Of a stretch of DNA of 64,000 nt, positions 38,157-51,505 are shown one piece after another (the stretch's first letter is position 1; every line of letters begins with the position of its first letter). The notes beneath the pieces were generated by a model. The model was not told the DNA's origin and did no database searches. It saw nothing but the letters and a program-made list of their open reading frames with translations. This DNA is from Stramonita haemastoma (lineage: Eukaryota > Mollusca > Gastropoda > Neogastropoda > Muricidae): positions 36,727,520-36,791,519 of the forward strand of contig CM060317.1 in the NCBI GenBank assembly GCA_030674155.1, given 5' to 3'. The position numbers and the translations under genes are program-made.

Positions 38157-38320
38157 CATAATTCGTCTCTTCTTCTTCTTCTTCTTCTTCTTCTTCTTCT
38201 TCTTCTTCTTCTTCTTCTTCTTCTTCTTCTTCTTCTTCTTCATAATTCTTCTTCGCAATTCTTCTTCCTCGCAATTCTTCTTTTCTGACTGTTTTTCTGC
38301 GTTTATCTTTCACATATTCA
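37971..38320. repeat. (AATC)n, (CT)n, (TTC)n and TTC-derived words
   Basis: 37970-37997 (AATC)n, 37998-38155 (CT)n, 38166-38242 (TTC)n, then CGCAATTCTTCTT words that mirror 46965-47366 on the opposite strand. Confidence 0.9.
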
Positions 38321-38419
38321 GCATCACCCAGCAAAAAAAAAAAAAAATGCTTTCAGTTAGTGACGGAAGCAAAAATAAAAGGAGGGGGGGGGACAAAGCC
38401 TCTTCAAATAGTTGTTCAC

Positions 38420-38590
38420 CTTTTGAAATGTTATGCTTAGATTGCCTTCATTCCTGACAAGCTCTTAACATAACAACACCTACTGCGTATTAAAGGACAA
38501 AAACAAAATCGTTTGAAGTCACAGAATGGCTGTCTATATTGCCCGCTATTTGAAAATAGCTATATACAAAACATCTTTTTCAGACCCGAA
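38420..38590 (+). repeat. Signature M repeat, forward copy
   Basis: Contains GTTATGCTTAGATTGCC, GACAAGCTCTTAACATAAC and GAAGTCACAGAATGGCTGTC. It abuts the next SINE. Confidence 0.5.
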
Positions 38591-38755
38591 TGAGATGAGA
38601 TGAGACTCGAAACCGAGGCCCCCGGTGCGAATGCACGCAGAACATCTTGCGCACACGTTAAAATCCCGTTCCGCCTTTCGGAAGAGCAGGCCATCGTGTG
38701 CCGGTAGGAACGGATGACAAAAGTATAACAAACCAGCATGCACACAGGTGTCGTG
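38590..38755 (+). mobile_element. SINE family A, copy 7
   Basis: GAGACTCGAAACCGAGGCCC, GCACGCAGAACATCTTGCGC and CGGTAGGAACGGATGACAAA are family A words. The tail is lost at ~38755, where the next repeat starts. Confidence 0.75.
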
Positions 38756-39019
38756 TTTAGACACTATCCCTGAGGAAAAATCGGGGAGTTGGAGTTCCAG
38801 AGCGGCTCGGGGCTGTAGTAGGTATATGGCAACGTTCTGGTGGCTCCTGCGACGGTACTGGAACCATTCATATCGGTCATTGCCTTTCCAATGTCCAGTG
38901 CCGTGGAGAGGGGGGTCTGCTGCATGGATAACAGCTTGCCCTCCATGCATACATGCCCAGGCTTTGCGCTCTAAAGACTATAGCGCAACTCCATAGTCTT
39001 CCGAGACTGATGGGTACCA

Positions 39020-39103
<84 letters not shown>
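38756..39103 (+). mobile_element. Unclassified retroposon with (TAC)n tail
   Basis: 38820-39010 aligns with 57269-57478 (GTATATGGCAACGTTCTGG, AACAGCTTGCCCTCCAT, CTCCATAGTCTTCCG). This copy extends further 5' (GGAGTTCCAGAGCGGCTCGG at ~38792) and ends in about 29 TAC units (39017-39103). The target duplication at 57269 shows the family moves by target-primed insertion. No coding capacity seen. Confidence 0.65.
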
Positions 39104-39104
<1 letters not shown>

Positions 39105-39407
39105 TTTCAGACCCGGGATTTCATCCTGCGTGATCCCTTGAGTAACACGTGAAGCTTGCTGAGTATTCAGCAGCACCAACAATGTAGTTAGACAATATCA
39201 CACATACACACACACACATAAACGCGCGTGGACACATTATTATACACATATACACACACGCCACACACACACACACATACACGCACACACATGCACTTAC
39301 ACACACACGTGCACGCACGCACACGCATACACACACAAAATACAAAAAACACAAACACACACACTCACACACTCACGAACACACTCACAAACACACTCAC
39401 ACTCACA

Positions 39408-39472
<65 letters not shown>

Positions 39473-39600
39473 GTGGGGAGAGGTAGGTGGCAATAAGGAT
39501 TATCTACAAGTTTAGCAGCTATTGTCATAATTTTATCATCGTTGTCTTCTTCTTCTTCTTCTTCTTCTTCTTCTTCTTCTTCTTCTTCTTCTTCTTCTTC
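39104..39600. repeat. (CA)n-rich and (CTT)n tracts
   Basis: 39200-39470 is CA-rich with CACT and CACG variants and pure at the right; 39545-39601 is (CTT)n; 39602-39720 has decayed GAATTCTT words. Confidence 0.9.
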
Positions 39601-39899
39601 GAATTCTTTGAATTCTTCGAAATCTTCAAATTCTTCGATTTTTTTTCTTCGGATTCTTCTTCTTCGGATTCTTCATCTTTGCAACTCTTCTTTGTTTGCA
39701 ATATTTCTTTACAATATGCCAACAGATAACGACTCCATGGAGGTTTCTTTGCCTTCATGCTAATAGCCTAACATGGCTTTGATAATGTGAAACAAGTCAT
39801 CACAAGATTTGATACTGCAGCAATCATTCAAAGAAAATAAACAAGGAAAATTAACTGACTGAAAGAAAATCAGATTTAAAAGAGATAACGATAGATGAG

Positions 39900-40195
39900 G
39901 GTCGGGATAGCTCAGCGGTCAGAGCGCTCGCTTTTCCCCAGCAAATGTTAAGCAGCGTCGAGCGGGGTTGCCAGTTGGATGGGTGACCGTTTGCGAGCCT
40001 TGGCTACAGTTCCCCCAGTTCACCCAGCTGTAAATGGGTACCTGCCTGCCCTCTTTAGGGTCAGGGAAAGTAAAGCAGCGAGGGAGAGGAGATGGGCACC
40101 ATCCTCAACATGCTGGTCCTTAGAATAGCTGAGGTCTCTGACGCCTCGCCCCCCTACGACCACACAGGTTATGGGATACCTTTACCTTTAATGAT
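39900..40195 (+). mobile_element. SINE with tRNA-like A box plus 5S rRNA-like promoter
   Basis: TAGCTCAGCGG (39908-39918) fits the pol III A box exactly and sits in a tRNA-like GGGATAGCTCAGCGGTCAGA context. Downstream, GTTAAGCAGCGTCGAGC (39947-39963) and TTGGATGGGTGACCG (39975-39989) match the box A and box C region of 5S rRNA. The body has CAGTTCACCCAGCTGTAAAT and GGGTACCTGCC, a widely shared SINE motif by memory. The tail is TACCTTTACCTTTAA. This looks like a composite head rather than a true 5S gene, which would be 120 bp and complete. Confidence 0.75.
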
Positions 40196-40965
<770 letters not shown>

Positions 40966-41552
40966 ATCTCCAGCCCTTCCCACTTCAGTTCATAATTATG
41001 TAGTTTCTGAATGAACACATACAGCCCCTCCCAGTTCAGCTTATATGTATGTTCTGAAGGTTTAAGTAACAACATCCCCAGTCCCTCCCACTTCAGAATA
41101 TATGACTGTAGTTTCTGAAGGTTTAAGGAAAGACATCTCCAGCCCCTGCAACTTCAAATCATATGACTGTAGTTTCTGGGGGATTAAGTAACAATATCTC
41201 CAGCCCCTCCCACTTCAGTGTATATGACTAGTTTCTGAGGGTTTAAGTGGCAATGTCAACAGCCCCTCCCAGGTCAGTGTATATGTAGTTTCTGAAGGCT
41301 TAAGTCAGAACATCAACAGCCCCTCCCACTTCACTTTATATGACTTTAGTTTCTGAGGGTTTAAGTGGCAATATCTCCAGCCCCTCTCAGTTCTGTGTAT
41401 ATGTAGTTTCTGAAGGCTTAGTTAACAACACATACAGCCCCTCCCAGTTCAGTTTATATGACTGTAGTTTCTGAAGGTTTAAGTAACAACATCTCCAGCC
41501 CCTCCCACTTTAGTGTATATGATTGCAGTTTCTGAAGGTTCAAGACCAGAAT
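40966..41552 (+). repeat. Second minisatellite, ~60-bp units
   Basis: About ten units share CAGCCCCTCCCACTTCAGT, a TATATGACTGTAGTTTCTGA block and GGTTTAAGTAACAACAT. Two unit types can be seen: one with CATCTCCAGCCCCTCCCACTT and GACTGTAG, another with CATACAGCCCCTCCCAGTT and ATGTAG. They are partly interspersed. Confidence 0.9.
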
Positions 41553-41589
41553 ATAAAATCCAGTCTACCATGAATTGGTTTAACATTTA

Positions 41590-41960
41590 AACAGGTTGCT
41601 GGCCTGCACATTTTGTTGTGGAGTGTTTACCAGCAACCATTCTTTTCTTCCCCATTGTCTGGTCTTTTTGTTGTTGTTGTTGTTGTTTGGGTTGTTTTTA
41701 ATTGCCCCCCACTCCATCCCATTTTTCTTCTCTCCTTTTATGCTTCACAGTCTGCTTTTAAACCCATTGTCTTTCAAGTTCAGAGACTTAAGTGCTTAGT
41801 GAATTGTAGACTAGCAGTAAAGATTGATGGTTCGTCTCTTTTTAATTGCACTCCCTATGGTGACGTGGACTTCAGTCAAGTGCTTGCGTGTTTTATGTTT
41901 CCTGGGGTTTTTTGTTTTTGTTTTGTTCTAAAGATTTATCAGCTCTTTGGGCTGTGTTGA
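41590..41960 (+). repeat. Large duplicated segment, tail fragment 4a
   Basis: AGTAAAGATTGATGG...TTTTTAATTGCACTCCCTA parallels 28700-28750 and 42675-42720. It is a direct neighbour of fragment 4b. Confidence 0.45.
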
Positions 41961-42094
41961 ATGTGAGTGAGTGAGTGAGTGAGTGGTGAGTTTGTGTGTG
42001 TGTCAGTGTGTGTGTACTTTCATGCACAGAGAGAAAGAGAGACATACAGACAGACAGAGACAGACAGACAGACAGAGAGACCTATAGAAAAGAT

Positions 42095-42780
42095 CATTAG
42101 ATAAAAGCATCAATAAACAGGCCAAGAAAATAAAAAACAGAAAAAAACCAATAACAACTATTAAGGCTGCCAGACAATCAAAATAACAATGCTTTTATTT
42201 TAACAATACAACATCTGATAAAACTAACAGGCATTTTTTTTTTTAATCAATATTTCGCCTCCTGTCCTGCCCCATTCATTCTCCAAAGCTAAAAAAAAGA
42301 ATATTGCAAAATAGTCGTCCTTATCCAAACATTCTACATTCCCTTATTCTCTTTCTGCCTTTAGTTGTGTGGTTTCTTTGTGTTATTGTAAACGTTCAAC
42401 ATCCGGCAATAAAGGGGAGGATTCCGGTTGGAAACATTTACATTGGTTTCTAGCCTACTTCTTTATTGTATAGTTTTAATGAGAGCCATTCTTCTTTCTC
42501 CTCCCTTGTCTTGTTTGCTAGTTTTTTTCTGTTTTTCTTTTCTTTTATTTTACCAGTTACCATCATTGTCTTTTCAATTTTTAATGATTTTAATTTGTTT
42601 TTTTTTGTTTTTTTTAGTTTGTTGGCCCATTTTCTTTCAGGTCAAGAAAATGCTTAGGGTTTATAGATCTGTGGTAAAGATTTGTGTATCTTCTGTTTTT
42701 CAATGGCGCATCCCGTGGTTTGGACCCTCAAGAGGTTCTGGGTTTTATATTTAGTCCGGAAGGCATTCTGGACGATTTAT
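42095..42780 (+). repeat. Large duplicated segment, tail fragment 4b
   Basis: Contains AAACGTTCAACATCCGGCAA (~42388), matching the anchors at 28258 and 34947, and GGTAAAGATTTGTGTATCTTC (~42673), matching 28700. Confidence 0.5.
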
Positions 42781-44239
42781 GTGGTATTGACGCGTGTGTT
42801 TGTGGGGGGTGAGGGTCGGGGAGAGGTGGATAGGAGGGTATAGTTGAGTGTGTGAATGAGTGGGTGTGTATGTTTGTGTGTGTGTGTGTATGTGTTGTTG
42901 TTGTTGTTGTTGTTTTTGTTTTAGCATTATTCTGTTGGGTATGGACTTATATGCTGAATAATATCATTTCCAGAAAAGAGGACAAAGCATGAAAAAACCG
43001 GATCGTAAATTTACCACACATTGAATCCTAGTTCGTTAAGGCCACTTGCTGGCAATTGTTTGGTTTAATTTCTAAACAACTTCTTGGTAAAGGAGAATCA
43101 TAGTTTCTGGAGAATATGATGCGTAACATAACTTAACTGCTTTCTTTCAATATTAAAAGTGACGTCTGCTTTGGTACATGCAAAACGTGTCTTGAATCAA
43201 GAAAAAAAAAAGGCTCCTTTGAAGGAAGTTTCTTTTAACGCAATAGCCTAAAGCTTTTAAGGGAACAGCATGTTCAGAAGCAAAGATTGATTTTCGGACC
43301 CAAAATAGTGTAAGCTTTTAACTTTACGTGCCGTGGATTGTAAAACCTGAACCGGTTTCTTTCTTCTGTTTTTTTTTTTCAAAAATGGATCCAGCCACCA
43401 TAACCTTTGAAGCGGTTCTGACATACATCCGGTCCACTCCAGAATCTAGGTTTTGTTTTCAGGTTGTTATTTTTTGTTCTCCCTTTGTTACATGTTGGTA
43501 TGTTTCCTCTGAAGTGCACCTTTCAACTTTTTATTTATTTATTTCGGTTTATGAGTGCGAAGCTGTCTAAAACAAAAATCGCCTTTAAACAATTTCCACC
43601 CACTATATTGAGCAAGTATAAGCAAGATTAGCAAAAAACAATCTGTCAAACAAAAATTATTTAATTTTTTTTAGGAATAAAAATGCTGTCTCGTCTTCTA
43701 CAGACTTCCTGATATTGAATGTTGCTTGTGCCATTTTTTTCTACCCAAACCAAACGTAGGCATGTAATATAGAGTTCTCATACCCCCATCCTCATCCTCA
43801 TCTTTGTATCTTCATGGGTCGAAGTCCTCGGGGAACTTATTAATATCAGGCCACCGTGAAGTTTCCCAACCAGAAGGGTCCTGCACTATTGCTTGGTCAC
43901 TGTGATTGTCTTCAGTGGTGTCTTTTATTAGCTGAAATACACAAGACACCATTCATTAAGCACCTTACTGCAACACTCCTAGCTTAGCTAAGGAGCCAGG
44001 AATGAAGACAACTGAGAGACTGACCTCTAAAACACCCCTCCAACAGCTATCTCTCTGGAGCCTTAGGCTCTGAAGGATTTAAAACTAAGTCACCACATGA
44101 ACATAATTACTAAGTGCACGGGAAATAAGCCTGAGTCCAGAACAAGAGAAACCACTAAATTGATAACAAGTTTCTTTCGCTAAATGATGGTCAGTTGTTG
44201 TGAGAATGATGCAACAATAAAGTCGCGGAGGATCACCAG
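42781..44239. other. Unassigned
   Basis: Short TG and TTG patches occur at 42870-42925. A short frame at 43384 has no splice context or recognisable product. Nothing else recognised. Confidence 0.45.
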
Positions 44240-44592
44240 CTTTCAATCCTCTCTACTTTTTCGTCTTCGAACGTTCAGACAGCAACTATACATTATTTCT
44301 CTGTCATAGGAGCGAAAATGCGTTGCACTGACGTTAAGCGTCTGACAAGTTACGCCTAGTGAATCAGATTTTGGCATGGGAGAGATGTGTTATATTCTAA
44401 AGCTTTCTGGGAAGAAAAAAGCAGGAAAATGGGTCAGGAAGGAGGTCACAGGATGAAAAGAAATAAATCAGAAAAAAGGAAGAGAAAAAAGGCAAATCCT
44501 TGCACAGAATTTTTAGAAAGTTGGATGCTGTTTATATTGACAGGTCCCAATAACCCCATGAGGGATTTCATTTGGGGGGGGGGGGGGGGGGG
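44240..44592 (+). repeat. Dispersed family B, copy 3, with a G-run
   Basis: Anchors CGTTCAGACAGCAACTAT, GAGCGAAAATGCGTTGCACT, GTTAAGCGTCTGACAAGT and TATTGACAGGTCCC. It ends before an ~18-base G-run at 44575-44592. Confidence 0.7.
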
Positions 44593-45199
44593 CAAGTGGT
44601 ATGCTCTATGCTTCTTATCGTACTGTATCCAGGTGTGAGCAAACTCTGAGAGATACAGATACCGGTAGAATGGTTTAAGTACATTGTGCACTAGTTTAGA
44701 ATGGCATCCTCTACTGCATTATTCCAGTCTTCCCAACAAGCCCAAAGCAACTGTGAGTCTATCCAGCGCTCAAAAACCCTACGATTTTTAAGAGACTCAA
44801 AGCTGCGCCTTTCCAGCTGAAGCATTAATATCCATTGTATTTTCAAATAGAAACTGATATAATGATCCTTATCAATTATGTGTCTGACAGTCTTGTTATT
44901 GCCCACAGTGGGATGGTTAAGGTACTTTTGATTGGACTCGACATAACTATTTCAACTTTGCCTGCTGAGATTGTATTCTTTCCCTACACTGTTTGATAAG
45001 ACTCAGAAGTAACACTGGCTACCGTTTCTTTATAAATTCAAACTAAGAATTGATTTTTTCAATTGCTACCTAGTCTATGTTTTCCTCGTGTATTTGAATG
45101 CCTTTGTTGACTTGTCTTTTATTATGTGTATGTCAGTGGCAAGCCAGCGGCAATAATCAGTCAGTGGCAATGGCAAAGTCAATGGCATTGAGAAAATAA
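44593..45199. other. Unassigned
   Basis: No recognisable feature. Confidence 0.4.
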
Positions 45200-45431
<232 letters not shown>

Positions 45432-45868
45432 ACAAGGCAAGGCAAGGCAAGGCAAGGTAAGGCAAATTCTTTTATTCGAGGATAATAGATAAGCACTCGT
45501 GTGCTTTTTTACATCCAGTCCCCGCCCTTTTCAGGATAACATCAAGATAAAAATATATCTCTAACTGCACAACAGCAATAATAATGATCGAAATACCAAG
45601 AACAAGAGCAATAAACCATTCCAAGTATCAAACAGCATGCTGCAAATAGGACAGAGATACAATAATAAGGTAATGATATAAAAAGGCACACATTCAGAAA
45701 CGAAAGAAGTAGACTCAATAGTGATTTTGATATGGAAGAAAAGAAAAAGAGAGAAAAAAAGAGGAAACTTGAGAATTTGATGAGGTAAATGACTGAAAAC
45801 ATCAATCCACCACCATCTATCAACAAAATAAGTCATAGAAAATATAGCATTTTGATAAATTGGTAGTG

Positions 45869-45872
<4 letters not shown>
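45432..45872 (-). mobile_element. LINE-like 3' region, second copy
   Basis: On the minus strand it ends in the same tail as 21948-22065, followed by (GCCTT)n at 45432-45464. Upstream is one internal unit (45560-45860) with ACATCAATCCACCACCATCT and GACAGAGATACAATAATAAG. Confidence 0.6.
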
Positions 45873-45958
<86 letters not shown>

Positions 45959-45971
45959 ACACACATCAAAC

Positions 45972-46060
<89 letters not shown>
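45873..46060. repeat. (CA)n
   Basis: Almost pure CA broken once by CTCACACACACACATCAAACA. Confidence 0.95.
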
Positions 46061-46062
<2 letters not shown>

Positions 46063-46197
46063 TTCTCGGGCTCTCATGCATGTCATCAATAACTTGAATC
46101 TAAGGGAAATAATCATATGCCTTGAATTCTAAATCTCGTGCATGTCATTTATAACTTGAATCTAATGGAAATAATCACATGCCTTGAATTCTAAATA
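46063..46197 (+). repeat. ~66-bp tandem duplication
   Basis: GCATGTCATCAATAACTTGA...ATGCCTTGAATTCTAAA is repeated once with ~90% identity (second unit GCATGTCATTTATAACTTGA). Confidence 0.85.
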
Positions 46198-46387
46198 AAA
46201 TCGTATAACGAAACATAAGAGTAATCTATGCACTATAAGGCACATGTTTAAACACATACTATAATACCTAAATCAATCTTATGATAATAGTCATAAAATT
46301 ATGTTCATGATCCTATTGTAATCATGACTAACATAGTTATTCAGCTTTCTTAAAAACATAATTAACTACAAGTTTACACCCAAAAAA

Positions 46388-46388
<1 letters not shown>
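46198..46388. other. Unassigned AT-rich spacer
   Basis: No recognisable feature. Confidence 0.4.
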
Positions 46389-46870
<482 letters not shown>

Positions 46871-46964
46871 TCACCTCAGATGTGATCATGCAGCTAAATC
46901 ATCGTCTTAACATCATCACGAAACAGGTGCCACTGACACGTTCTTGCTCGGAGCCTGTAAAGAC

Positions 46965-47366
46965 AGAGAAGAAGAATTGCAAAGAGGAAGACTTGCGAAG
47001 AAGTAGTAGAATGGTAAAGAGGAAAAATTTGTGAATATTGCAAAGAAGAATTGCGAAGAAGAACAATATTTATAGTGAATAACAATTGCAAAGAGGAATT
47101 GCAAAGAAAAAGAGAAAGAACTGCAAAGGCGAAGAGGAAAAATTGCAGAGAAGAAAAAGATTTGCAAAAAAGGGGAAAAATTGCAAAGAAGAAAAAAGAA
47201 GAATTGCAAAGATGAAGAATTGCAAAGAAGGAGAGGAATTGCAAGGAAGAAAAAGAACAATTGCGACTATATGCGAAGAAGAAATAAGGACAAAAATTGC
47301 GAAGAAATATTGCGATGAAGAATTGCGAAGAAGAATTGCGAGGAAGAACAAGAATTGCAAAACAAA
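46965..47366 (+). repeat. Degenerate GAATTGCAAAGAA repeat
   Basis: The word AATTGC(A/G)AAGAA recurs about 20 times with irregular 12-25-bp spacing, in an AAGAAG background. The reverse complement appears in short form at 38245-38285. Confidence 0.8.
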
Positions 47367-49555
47367 AAATACCCCCACCATACTTCTCGCCCTAAACCTC
47401 TCCCCCTACCCCCATCATCATCATCCTCCCCCCCAAACCTCCTCCCCCTTCCCTACACCTACCCCCGCCAACCTCCTACCCCCAACATCCTCCTCCCCCT
47501 TCCCTACACCTCCCCCCACCATCCTCCCCCCCCCCAAACCTCCTCCCACCAAACCTCCTCCCCCTTCCCTACACCTACCCGCACCATCCTCAACCCCCCA
47601 AACCTCCTTCCCCTACACCTACCCCTCCCACCCAACCTACCCCCAATACTCTCCCTAACCCCCTCCCCCTTCCCTACACCTACCCCCACCATACTCCTCC
47701 CCCTGAAACCCTCCCCCAAACCCTCCCCCTTCCTACACCTACCCCCACCATGTCCCCCCCCTAAACCTCTTCCCCCTCCCTACACCTACCCCCACATACT
47801 CCTCCCCCTAAACCTCCTCCCCCTTCCCTACACCTACCCCCACCAACTCCTCCCCCTAAACCTCCTCCCCCTTCTCTACACCTACCCCCACCATACTCCT
47901 CCCCCTAAACCTCCTCCCCCTTCTCTACACCTACCCCCACCATACTCCTCCCCCTAAACCTCCTCCCCCTTCCTACACCTACCCCCACCATACTCCTTCC
48001 CCCTAAACCTCCTCCCCCTTCCCTACTACACCTACCCCCACCATACTCCTCCCCCTAAACCTCCTCCCCCTTCCCTACTACACCCATCCCCCACCTTCCT
48101 CCTCCCCCTAAACCCTCCCCCTTCCCTACACCTACCCCCATCATCATCATTCTTCCCCCCCCAAACCTCCTACCCCCAACATCCTCCTCCCCTTCCCTAT
48201 ACACCTACCCCCACCACCTCCTACCCCCTAAACCTCCTCCCCCTTCCCTACAACCCTACCCCCACCATCCTCTTCCCCTAAACCTCCCCCCCTTCCCTAC
48301 ACCTACCCCCACCATACTCCTCCCCTAAACCTCCTCCCCCTTCCTACACCTACCCCCACCATACTCCTCCCCTAAACCTCCTCCCCCTTCTCTACACCTA
48401 CCCCCACCATACTCCAAACTCCTCCCCCCCTAAACCTCCTCCCCCCTCTCTCCTACACACCTACCCCCACCATACTCCTCCCCTAAACCTCCTCCCCTTC
48501 CCTACACCACCCCCACCTCTCCTCCCCCTAAACCTCCCCCTCCTACACCTACCCCCACATATCCCCCCCAAACCTCCTCCCCCCTCCTCCCTCTACAACC
48601 TACCCCCACCATCCTCCTCCCCCTAAACCTCCTCTCCCTTCCCACACCTACCCCACCATACTCTTCCCCCTAAACCTCCCCCCCTTCCCTACACCTACCC
48701 CCACCATACTCCTCCCCCTTCCTACACCTCCCCCACCATCCCTCCCCCAACCTCCTCCCCCACCATCTCCTCCCCCTAACCTCCCCACCTCCCCCTCTCC
48801 CCTAAACCTCCCCCCCTCCCCTCCCCACCTCCCCAACCTACCCCCCACCCCCCAAACCTCCTCCCCCACACCCTCCCCCTTCCCTCACTACCCCCCCATA
48901 TTCCTCCCCCTACCCCACCACCCCCCAACCTCCCCTAAACTCCTCCCCCTCCCTCCACCTACCCCCACCATCTCCTCCCCCAAACCTCCTCCCTTCCTCA
49001 CCACCCACCATCTCTCCCTAAACCCCTCCCCCTTCCTAACCTACCCCCACCATCTCTCCCCCAAACCCCTCCCCTCCCTCTCCCACCCCCACCATCCCCC
49101 CCCTAAACCCCTCCCCCTTCCCTAACACCCCCCCATCCTCTCCCCCTACCCCCCTTCCCTACCACCATCTCCCCCCCTCTAAACCTCCTCCCCCTCCCTC
49201 CACCTACCCCACCATCTCCTCCCCCTAAACCTCCTCCCCTCCCTCACCTACCCCCACCATCTCTCCCCCTAAACCTCCCCCCCTTCCCTCCCACCCCCAC
49301 CATCCTCCCTTCCTCCCTACCCCCCCCTCCTCCCACTCCTCCCCCACCATCTCCTCCCCCTAAACCTCCTCCCCCTTCCCTCCACCTACCCCCACCATCC
49401 TCCTTCCCAAACCTCTCCCTTCCTACACTACCCCCCCCCCAAACCTCCTCCCAATCCCTCACCTACCCCACCACTCCTCCCCTGAAACCTCCTCCCCCTT
49501 CCCTACACCTACCCCCACCTACTAATCCCTCCTAAACCCCCTCCCCTAAACCCCC
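47367..49555 (+). repeat. C-rich 49-bp satellite (G-rich on minus strand)
   Basis: The unit is built of ACCATACTCCTCCCCCTAAA, then CCTCCTCCCCCTTCCCTACA, then CCTACCCCC. It repeats about 44 times over 2.2 kb. Units are regular at 47680-48100 and increasingly eroded by indels to the right. The minus strand carries several G4-5 runs per unit, so G-quadruplex and triplex structures are expected. Open frames across it are meaningless. Confidence 0.9.
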
Positions 49556-49900
49556 TTTTCTCTCCTCCTCTCTCTCTCTCCACCTCTCTCCTCTCCTCTC
49601 TCTCACTCTCTCTCTCCTTCCTCTCTCTCTCCCTCTCCTCCTCTCATCATCCTCCTCTCTCCTCTCCCCCTCCTCCTCCCTTCCCCTCTTCCACTCTACT
49701 GAAACATTATTAATCTTTGCTATGTGCTAAATTTTTCTTCTCCTAATCTGTTCCCCTACCCTCAATCTCTCCCCTCCATGTCCTATCACCCTCAACTCTC
49801 CCCCTCCTCACTCATAACACCCCTCCCTACATACCATCCTCCTCCCTCCCCCCGTAACCTCCTCCTTCTCTTACAGCGAAACCATTACACAGGCAAGCGT
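49556..49900. repeat. CT/CCT-rich tail of the C-rich block
   Basis: (CT)n with CCTC variants to 49690, then decayed CCTCCC words to about 49870. Confidence 0.8.
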
Positions 49901-50019
49901 AAACTAAATACATGAACATAAAATAAAATGAACAGTTTATGGCTCTGCCGTTGTTGTGACACGCTCATTTTATTAAATGTTTATTTCATTTCATATGGTG
50001 CATAGCCTCACTGACAACG

Positions 50020-50335
50020 AAGGCATTTTCTTTTTTGTCAAACGCTCAGACAGCAACTATTGTCTGTCATATGAGCGAAAATACGTTGCATTGCCACTAA
50101 GCATGTGACGAGTCAGGCCCTGTGCATCTGACTTTGGTGTTGGAGGAATATGTTATCTTTTAAGTCTTTCTGGGGAACATTGGCAAGAGAATGGCTCAAG
50201 AAGGCAGAAAATAAAGAACGAGGTGACTCAAAGAAACAAAAGGAACAACGCAGAAACAAACAGAGGGATAGAAAAGGTGAAAATAAATTACTTGTACAGA
50301 ATATAAAAAGGAGGGGGTGAATCCGGGTGGCTAGG
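50020..50335 (+). repeat. Dispersed family B, copy 4
   Basis: Anchors AACGCTCAGACAGCAACTAT, ATGAGCGAAAATACGTTGCA and GACGAGTCAGGCCC, then a purine-rich middle (AAACAAAAGGAACAACGCAG). Confidence 0.7.
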
Positions 50336-51144
50336 GGAAGCAAAATACGTGATAAACATATAATGATAAACCAAAAGTGTCCAAATTGCCTAGTTCTAGA
50401 AGTGTTGCAAAACTTTAGTGTTTACCATGTCTCCCATGGGGCACAGATTTATTGTTTCCCACGCTAATGTTGTTCACTATGGTAGTAAGTATGCATATGC
50501 AAACCGACTTGCTGTCACTCTTCATGTCAGAACTAAAACCTTGGCGGCTGTACTATTTTACACATAACCAGCCAGCTAAGAGGCAATTTACTGCCTTTGA
50601 GCGTGTAGAGCAAAGTTATGGCCCGATTTTTCTGATTTTTTTTTCTCTTTTTTGTCTCTTTTTTGTCGCTCCTCCTTTCTTTCCTCCTTTTCTGTCTTTT
50701 TCTTTCTTTTTTCCTTTCAATTTTCCTTTTTGTTCTCCTGTTTGAGGTAAAAGGCAGGCTGAATTTCCTCCTTAACAAAAAACAGTAATTATTATCCAAA
50801 CTAGACATCTTAATCGCTATCGGCAAGCTAATCGCTGTTGTAATAGCCTCACAAAGTCATATCTATCTGTTATTCCTTGGCGCTTGTAAACAGAAAAAGA
50901 ACAAGAAAGACGAAAAGATGGGTATATTTCTACTGGAGACAATAATTATATAGATACACTCGTTTTACTACTGTATTCAACATGCTACTGCCCGGCCTCG
51001 GAAATAGTAGTAAAGATAATGTTCTCCTAATCTTCCTTTTTTTGCCTATGTTTATTTACTATAGGAAGTCATAGCAGGCATTTATGTCAGAGAGAATAGA
51101 TTGTAGATCCCTAGTCCTTTGAAAACTGATAAAGTAGACTCTGT
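50336..51144. other. Unassigned
   Basis: T/C-rich at 50625-50745. No recognisable feature elsewhere. Confidence 0.4.
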
Positions 51145-51158
51145 GTGTGTGTGTGCTG

Positions 51159-51189
<31 letters not shown>

Positions 51190-51352
51190 TGTGTGTGTGT
51201 GTGTGTGTGTGGTGCTGTGTGTGTGTGTGTGTGTGTGTGCGTTCGTGCGTGCGTTCGTGCGTGAGTGTGTACGTGCGTGCGTGTTTCTGTGTATGTGTGT
51301 ATGTGTGTGCGTGTGTGTATGTGTGTATGTGTGTGCGTGTGTGAGAGAGAGA

Positions 51353-51392
<40 letters not shown>

Positions 51393-51432
51393 GTATATGT
51401 GTGTATGTGTGTGCGTGTGTGAGAGAGAGAGA

Positions 51433-51489
<57 letters not shown>

Positions 51490-51505
51490 AGTGTGTGTGT
51501 GTGAT
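51145..51505. repeat. (TG)n with GCGT and GAGAGA interruptions
   Basis: A block TGTG...GAGAGAGAGTGCGTGTG...TATATGTGTGTATG occurs twice (~51300-51360 and ~51385-51435). Confidence 0.9.

Noticed and set aside
39947..39989. 5S rRNA gene
   Set aside because: Only the internal promoter region matches; the 5' and 3' thirds of 5S are missing and a SINE body follows.
40966..41552. CRISPR-like alternating repeat and spacer
   Set aside because: The supposed spacers are variants of one sequence, so it is a minisatellite.
43384..43570. Possible short gene starting M-D-P-A-T-I-T-F-E
   Set aside because: No splice context, no family match and no codon-bias signal.
47355..47957. 200-codon Pro-rich frame resembling a collagen- or extensin-like protein
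   Set aside because: It lies in the C-rich 49-bp satellite, whose unit is not a multiple of three and whose indels break the frame soon after.
47367..49555. CCCTAA in each satellite unit as interstitial telomere sequence
   Set aside because: It occurs once per 49-bp unit within CCCCTAAACC, never in tandem; likely chance in C-rich DNA.
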